Source: Rubritalea squalenifaciens DSM 18772 (GTDB taxonomy: Bacteria; Verrucomicrobiota; Verrucomicrobiia; Verrucomicrobiales; Akkermansiaceae). From it: DNA of 64,000 bases. Under the pieces are notes generated by a model. It had not been told where the DNA came from. It searched no databases and saw only the letters and a program-made list of their open reading frames with translations. Within the stretch, counting starts at the first letter, position 1; every line of letters starts with the position of its first letter. Location: positions 62,001 through 126,000 of the forward strand of contig NZ_FQYR01000007.1 of assembly GCF_900141815.1 (NCBI RefSeq), in the 5' to 3' direction. Positions 1 through 8,577 of the stretch are shown piece after piece. Made by a program: the position numbers and the translations under genes.

Positions 1-2
1 GC

Positions 3-1151
3 GGTGAAGTACCACTCTACGACCTCGCCTACCACAAGGACGCCCAGAAGCACATCGTCAATCCAGGCAAGGCCGTGAAGATGAACCGCATCCACCTCGA
101 AGAAGATGTGGCCAAATCCACCCACCTCGCCAACGCTTCCACTATCGACTACAACCGTGCCGGCACACCTCTCATGGAGATCGTGACCGAGCCGGACATC
201 GATTCCGCTGAGGAAGCCTACGCCTACCTCAAGTCCCTCCAGCAGATCCTCCAGTACGGCAAGATCTCAGACGCCGACATGGAGAAAGGCCAGATGCGCT
301 GTGACGTAAACATCTCAGTCCGCAAGAAAGGCACAGACGAACTCGGCACCAAGCTTGAAATCAAGAACCTCAACTCCATTTCCGCCGTCCGTCTAGCAAT
401 CTACTACGAGATTGATCGCCAGATCGAAGAACTCGACATGGGCATCGAGCAACAGCAGGCCACCCTGCGCTGGGATCCGAATACCGGTCAGACCTCCGTC
501 ATGCGTATCAAGGAAGACTCCCACGACTACCGCTACTTTCCAGAGCCTGACCTTCTCCCCGTCCGCACCAGTGAGCTCGTAGAAAAAATGCGCTCCCACG
601 TTCCTGAACTTCCACATGAAAAACGCGACCGCTTCGTCGCTGATTACGGGGTAAGCACATACGACGCCGGTGTTCTCACCTCAGAGTTCGCCCTCGCCGA
701 CTACTTCGAAGCGGCTGCCACCGACAAGAAGACAGGCAAGAAGATCGCCAACTGGATCATTAACACTCTTCTCGGCAAACTCAACGACACCAGCCTCACA
801 CTCGCTGACAACCCTCTCAAACCTGAATCGATTGGCCAACTCGTCGCCCTGGTCGAATCAGGCCAAGTTGCCAACAACCAGGCCAAGGAAATTTTCGACG
901 TTCTTTGGGAAAACCCAGACAAAGAACCTGCCGCGATCGCCAAGGAGCTTGGCTTCGAGCCTGCAGATAGCTCGGAAATCGAGGGAATCGTCGACGAAGT
1001 CATTGCAGCCAACCCCGATAAAGTGGCCGAGATTCAAGGAGGGAACCCTAAGATGGCCAACTGGCTTACCGGACAGGTCATGAAGGCCTCCAAAGGGAAG
1101 GCCAACCCGAAAATCGTCACGGAAATCATCCAGAACAAACTTGGTCTCTAG
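3..1151 (+). CDS. gatB: Aspartyl/glutamyl-tRNA amidotransferase subunit B (GatB), 5' end outside window
   Basis: This is the C-terminal ~380 residues of GatB, the kinase/tail subunit of the GatCAB complex, which converts mischarged Glu-tRNA(Gln) or Asp-tRNA(Asn) in the cytoplasm. The open frame runs in from the window edge (in frame from base 3), so the methionine at 75 is not a real start. Recognisable family blocks are the RIHLEEDVAKS stretch, DYNRAGTPLMEIVTEPD, the MRCDVNISVR segment and the DYRYFPEPDL block. The YqeY-like tail follows, ending in a Lys/Asn-rich helix (GKANPKIVTEIIQNKL). A strong terminator lies 30 bases after the stop, so gatB ends its transcript. A GatCAB system suggests that glutaminyl- and/or asparaginyl-tRNA is made indirectly in this organism. 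Confidence 0.97.
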   Translation, partial: GEVPLYDLAYHKDAQKHIVNPGKAVKMNRIHLEEDVAKSTHLANASTIDYNRAGTPLMEIVTEPDIDSAEEAYAYLKSLQQILQYGKISDADMEKGQMRCDVNISVRKKGTDELGTKLEIKNLNSISAVRLAIYYEIDRQIEELDMGIEQQQATLRWDPNTGQTSVMRIKEDSHDYRYFPEPDLLPVRTSELVEKMRSHVPELPHEKRDRFVADYGVSTYDAGVLTSEFALADYFEAAATDKKTGKKIANWIINTLLGKLNDTSLTLADNPLKPESIGQLVALVESGQVANNQAKEIFDVLWENPDKEPAAIAKELGFEPADSSEIEGIVDEVIAANPDKVAEIQGGNPKMANWLTGQVMKASKGKANPKIVTEIIQNKLGL

Positions 1152-1180
1152 ATTTCTGAGACTGCATCATCTTCATTGAG

Positions 1181-1208
1181 GGGCGGATTCATCGAATCCG
1201 CCCTTTTT
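1181..1208 (+). terminator. Rho-independent terminator of gatB
   Basis: A perfect 10-bp stem (GGGCGGATTC / GAATCCGCCC) with a three-base ATC loop is followed directly by five T residues. It sits 30 bases after the gatB stop codon. The next plus-strand gene starts about 220 bases later, and I see no gene in the intervening bases. Confidence 0.9.
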
Positions 1209-1426
1209 GCGTTCCAGCTTGAGACTTAAAATCCAGTAATTCCCTTTTTTCAGTCATGTAGGCTAATAGAACCGGTGGTCTTATCGTTTACTTGAGTGGT
1301 ACCGGTTGCTATGTCTTTCACATTGTGTCCTCCCAGCAACAGATAGGCAACTAAGCCAGCAAATGAGCTACCAAGATGAATGTTATTGGTAACCTCTCTT
1401 CAAAAAACACCAACGCATACATACCT

Positions 1427-2428
1427 ATGAGACCCAATCTCACCAAAACCTTAGTTCCAGCTCTCCTCTTCTGCATGTTGCCACAAGCCAATGCAGACGA
1501 ACTCACCAATGCCGAACGAGAAAAACTCTCCAAGCGTCTGGAGGAACTCCTCCACAAAAGTCAGGAGACCCTCACTCAGAGACAGGCCACCGCCTATAAA
1601 GCCTACAAGCAAGCCATCCAATCTGAGACTGCTGCTATGGAACTTTACCTCAATTGCGTGGAACTCGCTGATTTCGAAAACCAGGGGAAGAAAAGCAGTG
1701 ATTTCCGTGATTGGAAAAGGAATCAAAAAGACCGCTATTCTGATCCATCTTTCAAGTGCGCCTTGCGCCACCAACTGAATTGGCTCGTGCTCACGATCGA
1801 GGCTGCACGATCAGAAGAAGACATCAACAAGCTGGGACCAAAAGCCAGACAGGCACTTCAGAACATCTTCAAGGATGCCAGTAAACTTAAAGGCCAAGAA
1901 AACATCCTCAGACAAGGTGCCAGCTCATCCGTCTTTGCCAGAGCCTATGGATTTGGCGCCATGAAGGTAGAAAATTGGCCTAGCTCCCCTCTCGCCATCA
2001 GCGAGATCTACGAAAAACTCATTTTCCCACCACTACGCGACGCCGGAAAAGCCAGCTTACTACGCTCTGCATGGCTAGAGCGCCTCAACTATGAGGAACA
2101 AGCTCTACTTGAGTGGGCACATGTGCCTAAAGATAAATCCATCGGCATGAAGAAGGATATGCTTCCTCCGGCCTATGAAAAATACATGGCCGAGAAAAAA
2201 CCCAAACTAGTCTGGAAAATGGAGAAAGAGGTTTTCCTGGCTGGCGATGAGGCCGGAGCCGCTACCCGCATGCTCACTCACATCTCAAAGTTTATCAGTC
2301 ACAACGATGCAACTAAATGGGCTGAAGAACTACAGTCCATGATTGCTCCCCAAAAAGCAGCCTCAACCGAAGTCGCTCCTGACGAGTCAAAGAGCAAGTC
2401 TGGCTACATTGAGCTTCCTGTCGAATAG
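1427..2428 (+). CDS. Secreted protein of unknown function
   Basis: I do not recognise this 333-residue protein. The chosen start (ATG at 1427) gives a clean signal peptide: MRPNLTK, a hydrophobic TLVPALLFCML core, then PQANA before DELTNAE. The frame is open from 1376, but that start would put 17 polar residues ahead of the signal. The mature protein is mostly charged and helical. It opens with a predicted coiled-coil-like stretch (NAEREKLSKRLEELLHKSQETLTQRQ), has two isolated cysteines, and ends in a Ser/Lys/Glu-rich tail. It is therefore likely periplasmic. No catalytic motif is visible. It stands alone between the gatB terminator and the convergent dxr gene. Confidence 0.75.
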   Translation: MRPNLTKTLVPALLFCMLPQANADELTNAEREKLSKRLEELLHKSQETLTQRQATAYKAYKQAIQSETAAMELYLNCVELADFENQGKKSSDFRDWKRNQKDRYSDPSFKCALRHQLNWLVLTIEAARSEEDINKLGPKARQALQNIFKDASKLKGQENILRQGASSSVFARAYGFGAMKVENWPSSPLAISEIYEKLIFPPLRDAGKASLLRSAWLERLNYEEQALLEWAHVPKDKSIGMKKDMLPPAYEKYMAEKKPKLVWKMEKEVFLAGDEAGAATRMLTHISKFISHNDATKWAEELQSMIAPQKAASTEVAPDESKSKSGYIELPVE

Positions 2429-2454
2429 AGACAGCTATCGCACACCGGCTTAAG

Positions 2455-2496
2455 ATTCTTGCTCAGCATGAACCTATTTCTATTCTGAGCAGGAAT
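2455..2496. terminator. Possible bidirectional stem-loop between convergent genes
   Basis: A 12-bp stem (ATTCTTGCTCAG / CTGAGCAGGAAT, one T-G wobble) with an 18-base loop lies between the stop of the plus-strand secreted protein (2428) and the stop of minus-strand dxr (2511). Neither flank has a clear T-run, so it may be an mRNA end-stabiliser rather than an intrinsic terminator. Confidence 0.4.
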
Positions 2497-2510
2497 CAAA
2501 TCAAAGGCTG

Positions 2511-3665
2511 TTACACCAAGCTGGCCGCATACTCTCTGGCGTCAGCATCAGCCTTGATCAGCTCATCTAGAGTTATACCTCTGCCCACCGTGTGAGCATC
2601 CATGGTTTGCCCAACAAGCCTCCAGATATCAGTGAAGCCTATCTTACGATCCACGAAGGCATCCACAGCCACTTCATTAGCTGCATTGAGCACCGCGGGC
2701 AAAGTCCCCCCGACACTCCCAGCCCTGACGGCCAGATCAATCGCCGGGAATACATCCCTTCTGGCAGCCTCAAATTCCAACTTTCCGAGCTCAGCAAAGT
2801 TCAAAGGCTTCAGCCCATTACTGACCCGCTCAGGCCATGTCACCGCATACTGGATTGGGAAGCACATGTCTGTCGTACTAAGTTGAGCCAAGACACTGCC
2901 GTCAATAAACTCCACCATGGAGTGCACGATACTTTGAGGATGGACAATCACATCCACCCGATCCATCTCCACATCAAACAACCAACGCGCCTCAATCATT
3001 TCGAGACCTTTGTTGAACAGAGTTGCAGAATCTATCGTGATCTTGCGCCCCATCTCCCAGGTCGGATGTTTGAGCGCCTGCTCTAACTGCACACCTTCCA
3101 ACCTGTTAGCCTCCCAGGTACGGAAAGGCCCACCTGAGGCTGTTAGTATAAGACGTGAAATCTCTTTCTCACCTCCACGATGTCCGTCTAGACACTGAAA
3201 AATCGCATTGTGCTCACTATCCACAGGGAGCACTTTCACCCCCTTCTTCGCAGCCGCCCCCATGACTAGCTCACCAGCCATCACAAGGATTTCCTTACTC
3301 GCCACAGCAAGTTCCTTACCTTCTTCGATCGCCGCCAGAGCCGGATACAGTCCTGCAGTACCGACGATGGAAACGAGCACCATGTCAGCCCCCTCTAAAC
3401 GAGAGAGCTCCACTAATCCTTCAAGACCTGTGTAGATTTTTACATCGTTTGGAATGGCCGCGCGCAACTCCGATTCCTTGGATTCATTGTAAATGGCAAC
3501 ATGCTTCACCCCTGTCTCCCTCACCTGCTGAGCCAATGAAGACACGCTGTTCGCGGCAGCTAGCCCTACGACCTCCATTCTCTCAGGAATCTCCTGAGCC
3601 ACTTTCAGAGCACTGGTACCGATCGAGCCAGTCGACCCCAGAATGACCACTTTCTTTCTCTTCAT
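2511..3665 (-). CDS. dxr: 1-deoxy-D-xylulose 5-phosphate reductoisomerase
   Basis: This NADPH-dependent enzyme of the MEP (non-mevalonate) isoprenoid pathway converts DXP to MEP in the cytoplasm. The N-terminal dinucleotide motif GSTGSIGTSAL, the metal and substrate loop VDSEHNAIFQCL, the SGGPFRTW loop and the HPTWEMGRKITIDSATLFNKGLEMIEA block are all present. At 384 residues the length is normal. I chose the ATG at 3665 because AGGTGA lies about 6 bases upstream; the frame stays open to a GTG at 3674, which abuts the cdsA stop. The gene is last in the hemB-cdsA-dxr run. It supplies isoprenoid precursors that the squalene/phytoene synthase in this window would use. Confidence 0.96.
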   Translation of the reverse strand: MKRKKVVILGSTGSIGTSALKVAQEIPERMEVVGLAAANSVSSLAQQVRETGVKHVAIYNESKESELRAAIPNDVKIYTGLEGLVELSRLEGADMVLVSIVGTAGLYPALAAIEEGKELAVASKEILVMAGELVMGAAAKKGVKVLPVDSEHNAIFQCLDGHRGGEKEISRLILTASGGPFRTWEANRLEGVQLEQALKHPTWEMGRKITIDSATLFNKGLEMIEARWLFDVEMDRVDVIVHPQSIVHSMVEFIDGSVLAQLSTTDMCFPIQYAVTWPERVSNGLKPLNFAELGKLEFEAARRDVFPAIDLAVRAGSVGGTLPAVLNAANEVAVDAFVDRKIGFTDIWRLVGQTMDAHTVGRGITLDELIKADADAREYAASLV

Positions 3666-3674
3666 CACAATCAC

Positions 3675-4583
3675 CTATACAAACCACATCAGATACAAGA
3701 ACGCGACCGGAGCCGTGAAACAAATACTATCAATCAAATCCAAGGCCCCGCCAATGCCAGGCAGTGTGTTACCACTGTCCTTCACACTCAAACTGCGCTT
3801 GATGACACTCTCCGCCAGATCACCAACAACAGTTAGGAGTGGCAGAAGAACTCCGAGAATAATGACATGCGTCCAGCCCCCGAAGATTGCTAATTCCTGA
3901 GCTTTCCATGCATAGAGAGCACAGCCAACTCCAAGCGAGATTACAATCGAGCCATAGAAACCTTCCCAAGTCTTACCTGGGCTAATGTGAGGAATCATCT
4001 TGTTCTTCCCGATCAAAGTTCCCGTGCAGTAGGCGCCAATATCTGTACACTTTGTCACGGCCACCACCCAGAGCACCAACCACGCTCCTGGCACTTCAGG
4101 CATATTAGCTTTAAACTGCACCAGTCCGGGCAGAAAGCAAAGCTTGGCCACAAAACCAAACAGTATCGGTATATAAATGAAACCCAGCACGGTTGTAGCC
4201 ACCTCGATGAGCGGCTTCATGCCATCAACAGCCTTGCGCAATTGCCAGATAAACGCACCTAACACCAGGATACTGATGAATACCGTGTCGAGATAATGAA
4301 CCGTCGCGTAGCCAAAAACTCCCTCTCTGGCAAAAACGATGCTCACGGAAATCGCATAAAGCGCACTGAGCGTCACGCCCCACTTTTGCATACTGGGAAT
4401 CTCTCCCAGCTTGGTCATGCGAAAATATTCAAGACTGGAGGCTATCGAGAGAAAAGCGATCAGCCCCATAAATGCCCAAGCATTGCCGCTAAAAAAAGTA
4501 GCGGAAACGATGACAGCCAGAAGTACGGTACTGAACAACCTCGCACCAAATACCTGTGCCTTACTTTTCTTAGCTTCACTCAT
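3675..4583 (-). CDS. cdsA: Phosphatidate cytidylyltransferase
   Basis: This integral membrane enzyme makes CDP-diacylglycerol from phosphatidic acid and CTP for phospholipid synthesis. About eight hydrophobic segments are visible. The C-terminal family signature starts well (SVIKRSLSVKDSGNTLPG) but continues IGGALDLID where the usual form is HGG..DRID, so the signature His and Arg are Ile and Leu here. I chose the ATG at 4583 (MSEAKKSKAQVF), 302 residues; an upstream in-frame start at 4628 would add 15 residues that lack family character. The gene is 9 bases upstream of the dxr start codon and so is very likely co-transcribed with it. The cdsA-dxr order is common in bacteria; no uppS is next to it here. 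Confidence 0.9.
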   Translation of the reverse strand: MSEAKKSKAQVFGARLFSTVLLAVIVSATFFSGNAWAFMGLIAFLSIASSLEYFRMTKLGEIPSMQKWGVTLSALYAISVSIVFAREGVFGYATVHYLDTVFISILVLGAFIWQLRKAVDGMKPLIEVATTVLGFIYIPILFGFVAKLCFLPGLVQFKANMPEVPGAWLVLWVVAVTKCTDIGAYCTGTLIGKNKMIPHISPGKTWEGFYGSIVISLGVGCALYAWKAQELAIFGGWTHVIILGVLLPLLTVVGDLAESVIKRSLSVKDSGNTLPGIGGALDLIDSICFTAPVAFLYLMWFV

Positions 4584-4688
4584 GCTTGCGCCGTGTATCC
4601 AACACTCCTCAGACCGATCTGCCAACATTTTTCACAGCAGACCTGTCCTAGAGGGCCTCACGTATCAGCGTAGACTCAAGAAAACCAA

Positions 4689-5654
4689 CTACTTCAACCT
4701 TTTCGCAACATCTTTGGCAAAGTAGGTCAAAATCACATCAGCTCCTGCACGCTTGATCGCCATCAGGCTCTCCATTACCACGGCGTCCTCATTCACCCAG
4801 CCAGCAGCAGAAGCGCTCTTGATCATAAGATATTCTCCGCTGACTTGGTATGCGGCCACAGGAAGAGTAGTCGCCTCCTTCACCTTGGCGATAATGTCGA
4901 GATAAGCACCTGCCGGTTTCACCATCACCATATCGGCGCCTTCCTCCTCGTCCAGCATGACCTCGCGGATGGCTTCACGTACGTTCGCGTAATCCATCTG
5001 ATAGGTCTTTTTGTCACCGGCTTTAGGAGCGGAATCAAGTGCACCACGGAAAGGCCCATAGTAGGCTGAGGCGTACTTCGCGGAGTATGCCACAATGGAT
5101 ACACCGTGATATCCTGCACCATCAAGCTCCTCACGGATCGCCTGCACACGGCCATCCATCATGTCACTTGGGGATACGATATCCGCACCCGCCTCAGCAT
5201 GGCAAAGAGCCTGCTTGCATAGCACCTCGACAGTTTCGTCATTGAGAATTTCACCATCCTGCACAATACCGTCGTGACCGTCTGCATTGTAGGGATCGAG
5301 CGCGATGTCAGTCATCACACAGAGATCAGGATAAGCGGCCTTGAGCGCCTTGATAGCGCGAGGCACTAAACCGTCAGGATTGAAACACTCCTCGGCTTGG
5401 CTCGTTTTCAGTTCCTCCTTGATCGCTGGGAAGATCACCACTGCCGGCACACCCAGATCGTAAGCTTCACCAGCCTCCTTGACCAAACCTTCGATACTCC
5501 ATCGCTTGCAACCCGGCATCGCGGCTATATCCACATTCTCATCGGAATCATGGACGAAAAGTGGATAGATGAAATCCCCCGCAGATAGAGTCGTCTCTCT
5601 AACGAGGTCCCTGATAGCGGCGCTTTTGCGGTTACGGCGTGGTCTGATCAACAT
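4689..5654 (-). CDS. hemB: Delta-aminolevulinic acid dehydratase (porphobilinogen synthase)
   Basis: HemB condenses two 5-aminolevulinate molecules to porphobilinogen in tetrapyrrole synthesis. The two Schiff-base lysine regions are present (VAYSAKYASAYYGPFR and MVKPAGAYLDI), together with GADIVSPSDMMDGR. The metal region reads DIALDPYNADGHDGIV, with Asp/Ala where zinc-type enzymes carry three cysteines, so this is the magnesium-responsive, non-zinc type by family knowledge. At 321 residues the length is normal. It lies 23 bases downstream of cysS and 105 bases upstream of cdsA on the same strand. A second haem-related gene, hemW, is at 33341. Confidence 0.96.
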   Translation of the reverse strand: MLIRPRRNRKSAAIRDLVRETTLSAGDFIYPLFVHDSDENVDIAAMPGCKRWSIEGLVKEAGEAYDLGVPAVVIFPAIKEELKTSQAEECFNPDGLVPRAIKALKAAYPDLCVMTDIALDPYNADGHDGIVQDGEILNDETVEVLCKQALCHAEAGADIVSPSDMMDGRVQAIREELDGAGYHGVSIVAYSAKYASAYYGPFRGALDSAPKAGDKKTYQMDYANVREAIREVMLDEEEGADMVMVKPAGAYLDIIAKVKEATTLPVAAYQVSGEYLMIKSASAAGWVNEDAVVMESLMAIKRAGADVILTYFAKDVAKRLK

Positions 5655-5677
5655 GATGATTTAAACGTAATGTGAGC

Positions 5678-7099
5678 TTAGATTTTTTCCAGTGAATAGC
5701 CATCGCTTCCATCCTTAGCCATCCAGCCCAGGTCACGAAGTCTGTCGCGGAGCTCATCGGACTTCGCCCAGTCCTTGCTCTGCTTGGCAGCCCAGCGCTC
5801 TTCGGCGAGAACCTTCACCTCCTCCGGCACTTCAAGCGCTTCCTCTTCTTCTACCACAGGCAACTGGATACCTAAAGCTGCGAGAATGAAGTGAAGCCCC
5901 TTCCACTGTACCAGCGGATCCGGCTCGTTCTGGGCACGACGGAGAGCACCGAACATGGCACCGATAGCACGCTGAGTATTAAGATCCTCATTGAGACCCA
6001 ACCAGGCATTGTCGAATAAACCTTTATCCTCCAACCCAATCAGCTCTTCGTAGGATGGAGCCTCATCCACGCCAGCAGCCTCTGCCAACGCACGTTCGGC
6101 CTTTACCAGCTTACCAAGTGCCTCGCGAGCCGCGTGGATACTATCGAGAGTGAAGTTCAGCTGCTTGCGGTAATGAGCACCGATGAGGGTAAAACGGACT
6201 TCCGCCGGAGTCGCGCCTTTTTCTAGAAGATCATCGAGACGATAGAAATTCCCCAGACTCTTGGACATCTTCTTCCCTTCGACAAGAAGGTGGGTAATGT
6301 GGAACCAGTGGGCTGCAAAATCACCACCGCAGGAGCACTTGCTCTGGGCGATTTCGTTCTCGTGATGTGGGAAGACGAGGTCTTCACCACCGGAGTGCAA
6401 GTCAAAGCTTTCACCTAGATACTCGCGAATCATCGCAGAGCACTCGAGGTGCCAGCCAGGGCGGCCTTCACCCCAAGGGCTTTGCCAGAAATTTGCACCG
6501 TCTTCATCACGACGCGCCTTCCAGAGCACAAAATCAGCCACGCTGTCTTTCTCGTACTCATCGCTGTCATTGGCGCGCTGGTTCTGCGTGTGGCCAAGAT
6601 CTAACTCACGTTCGTCTAGGTGAGAGAGCTTGCCATACTCAGGGTAGGAGGAAATCTTGAAATACACGCTGCCGTCCTCCGCCGCGTAGGCGTGACCTTT
6701 TTCGATCAGCTCTTCGATCATGGTGATCTGCTGAGGGATATGATCCACAGCACCTGGCTCAATGTGTGGCTCCAGACAGTTCAGCGCAGCGCAGTCGGCA
6801 TGGAATTTCTCGGTCCAGCCAGTAGTAAAATCCTTGAGCGTCTGGCCGGCTGCCTGTGAGTCACGTATGGTCTTGTCGTCCACATCCGTGAGATTTCTCA
6901 CGTGCTTGGTCTTGGTGCCACCGAGCTCCAGAGTGCGACGAAATACATCCTGAACCACGAAGGTGCGGAAGTTACCGATGTGGGCAGGCCCATACACGGT
7001 GGGTCCACAGGCATAGAAACCAAAAGTATCTCCGTCCAATGGCTTCAGCTCGCTGACCTCACGCTTCAGTGTATCGTACAAACGCATATGCGTCCCCAT
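5678..7099 (-). CDS. cysS: Cysteinyl-tRNA synthetase
   Basis: This class I aminoacyl-tRNA synthetase charges tRNA(Cys). It shows the CGPTVYGPAHIGNFRT block (zinc Cys plus the HIGH-type motif), WHLECSAM, the zinc-binding GGEDLVFPHHENEIAQS segment and the KMSKS motif (KKMSKSLGNF). The C-terminal anticodon-binding part ends in RDRLRDLGWMAKD, typical of the family. Three ATGs are close together (7108, 7099, 7087). I prefer 7099 because AGAGGAG lies 9 bases upstream of it, giving 473 residues. It is 49 bases downstream of the ybdG-type channel gene and 23 bases upstream of hemB. Confidence 0.95.
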   Translation of the reverse strand: MGTHMRLYDTLKREVSELKPLDGDTFGFYACGPTVYGPAHIGNFRTFVVQDVFRRTLELGGTKTKHVRNLTDVDDKTIRDSQAAGQTLKDFTTGWTEKFHADCAALNCLEPHIEPGAVDHIPQQITMIEELIEKGHAYAAEDGSVYFKISSYPEYGKLSHLDERELDLGHTQNQRANDSDEYEKDSVADFVLWKARRDEDGANFWQSPWGEGRPGWHLECSAMIREYLGESFDLHSGGEDLVFPHHENEIAQSKCSCGGDFAAHWFHITHLLVEGKKMSKSLGNFYRLDDLLEKGATPAEVRFTLIGAHYRKQLNFTLDSIHAAREALGKLVKAERALAEAAGVDEAPSYEELIGLEDKGLFDNAWLGLNEDLNTQRAIGAMFGALRRAQNEPDPLVQWKGLHFILAALGIQLPVVEEEEALEVPEEVKVLAEERWAAKQSKDWAKSDELRDRLRDLGWMAKDGSDGYSLEKI

Positions 7100-7148
7100 A
7101 CCCCGCATCTCCTCTCTTGAAAAGCCTATTCAGCCTTAAATGGGACTG

Positions 7149-8495
7149 TTACAGCGTGTGCTTGAATCGGTCAAAGTCCATGCCACTCGGGCGCTGGAAG
7201 ATACGAAGACCAAAGAATTTCGAGACTGAAATCAGGTGATCAAAGATATCACTTTGGATTCCCTCATAGGCCACCCAAGCATTGTTGTTGGTAAAGGCGT
7301 AGACCTCAATCGGAAGGCCATTCTCACCAGGCTGAAGCTGGCGCACCAGAATCGTGTGCTTCTCATCAATTCCCGGGTGATTGGTCAGATACTCCCAGAC
7401 ATAAGCGCGGAAGGTTCCAATATTGGTCATTGCGCGGGCATTAATCAGATCATCCTCGTGCGCCTTCTTCTCAGCATTCCAGGCTGCAATCTCCTTCTCC
7501 TTCTTCTCAAGATAGCCTTTAAGCAGGCTAATCTCGCGCATCTTGGCCATCATATCCTTGTTAAGAAATGTGACACTCTGCATATCAAAATTGAGAGAAC
7601 GTTTGATTCGGCGCACCCCACTCTCACTCATTCCACGCCAGTTCTTGAAGCTATCGGAAATGAGTGCGTAGGTGGGCACAGTACTGATCGTCATATCCCA
7701 GTTTCGCACTTTCACCGTGGTCAATGCCACTTCCATCACCTCGCCGTCGGCTCCGAACTTGGGCATCTCAATCCAGTCCCCCGGCGTCACCATCTGATTC
7801 GCACTGAGCTGAACGCCAGCTACCAACCCTAGGATCGCATCCTTAAAAATCAACATGAGAATCGCTGTGGCAGCACCCAAGCCTGAGAAAATCAACATGG
7901 GTGATTCCCCCATGATACTGGCGACAATTAAGATAATACCTATCAGCACCAAAATAATTTTGAGAACCTGAAGAAAGCTCTTCATCGGCAGCTTCTTGGA
8001 AACTTCAAAACGCATGTAGATCCTTTCCCCCGTGTTCAAGATCGAGTTGAAACACAGCATGGAAAAGACCACCGTCAGGATTTTAGCCACGACGACAATC
8101 CCGTCGCGAACATAGATGATGCTATTGGTTTTGCTCTCCAATCCAAAGGCAATCGGATTAAACACATCACCCACATATTTCCAGATAATCACTGTCGGTA
8201 CCACCAACGCGATCCATCGGAATATGCGACTTCTCAGAAACTCGTCATCCCAATCAGTGTTTGTGGCGTGTACCAGCTTCTCAACGACTCGGAAAACGAC
8301 ACGCTTAACCACCAAATAGATAACAAAAGAGACCAAGAGTAGGCCCAAAAACAAAACACCGTCCACCGCCAACTGAGCTGGCAGAGAAATCGTCTCATTC
8401 GCTATATATTCCACACCTTGTTCATTCGTGTATTCGACCTTCTGGACTTCTCCGAAGAAGAGCTCACGAAGCTGGTGATGCCATTTATTTTCCAT
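7149..8495 (-). CDS. ybdG: MscS-family mechanosensitive channel, YbdG (MscM) type
   Basis: This inner-membrane mechanosensitive channel would release solutes on hypo-osmotic shock. Five hydrophobic segments fill the N-terminal half. The pore helix and beta domain follow (GAATAILMLIFKDAILGLVAGVQLSAN, then GDWIEMPKFGADGEVMEVALTTVKVRNWD and PTYALISDSFKNWRGMSESGVRRIKRS). That last block is characteristic of the YbdG subgroup rather than classical MscS. A ~50-residue charged insertion (KGYLEKKEKEIAAWNAEKKAHEDD) sits in the cytoplasmic domain. I chose the ATG at 8495 (448 residues). It overlaps, in antisense, the longest possible form of the divergent lipoprotein frame, which is why the later lipoprotein start is preferred. 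A second, much larger MscS-family channel is at 24066. Confidence 0.92.
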   Translation of the reverse strand: MENKWHHQLRELFFGEVQKVEYTNEQGVEYIANETISLPAQLAVDGVLFLGLLLVSFVIYLVVKRVVFRVVEKLVHATNTDWDDEFLRSRIFRWIALVVPTVIIWKYVGDVFNPIAFGLESKTNSIIYVRDGIVVVAKILTVVFSMLCFNSILNTGERIYMRFEVSKKLPMKSFLQVLKIILVLIGIILIVASIMGESPMLIFSGLGAATAILMLIFKDAILGLVAGVQLSANQMVTPGDWIEMPKFGADGEVMEVALTTVKVRNWDMTISTVPTYALISDSFKNWRGMSESGVRRIKRSLNFDMQSVTFLNKDMMAKMREISLLKGYLEKKEKEIAAWNAEKKAHEDDLINARAMTNIGTFRAYVWEYLTNHPGIDEKHTILVRQLQPGENGLPIEVYAFTNNNAWVAYEGIQSDIFDHLISVSKFFGLRIFQRPSGMDFDRFKHTL

Positions 8496-8577
8496 GGAAT
8501 TGAAGTACAAATGGATCTCGATAGATTCAAGTGATATCCCTGTCTCAATAAACCTTTACCCTCTCCTTCTCACCACT

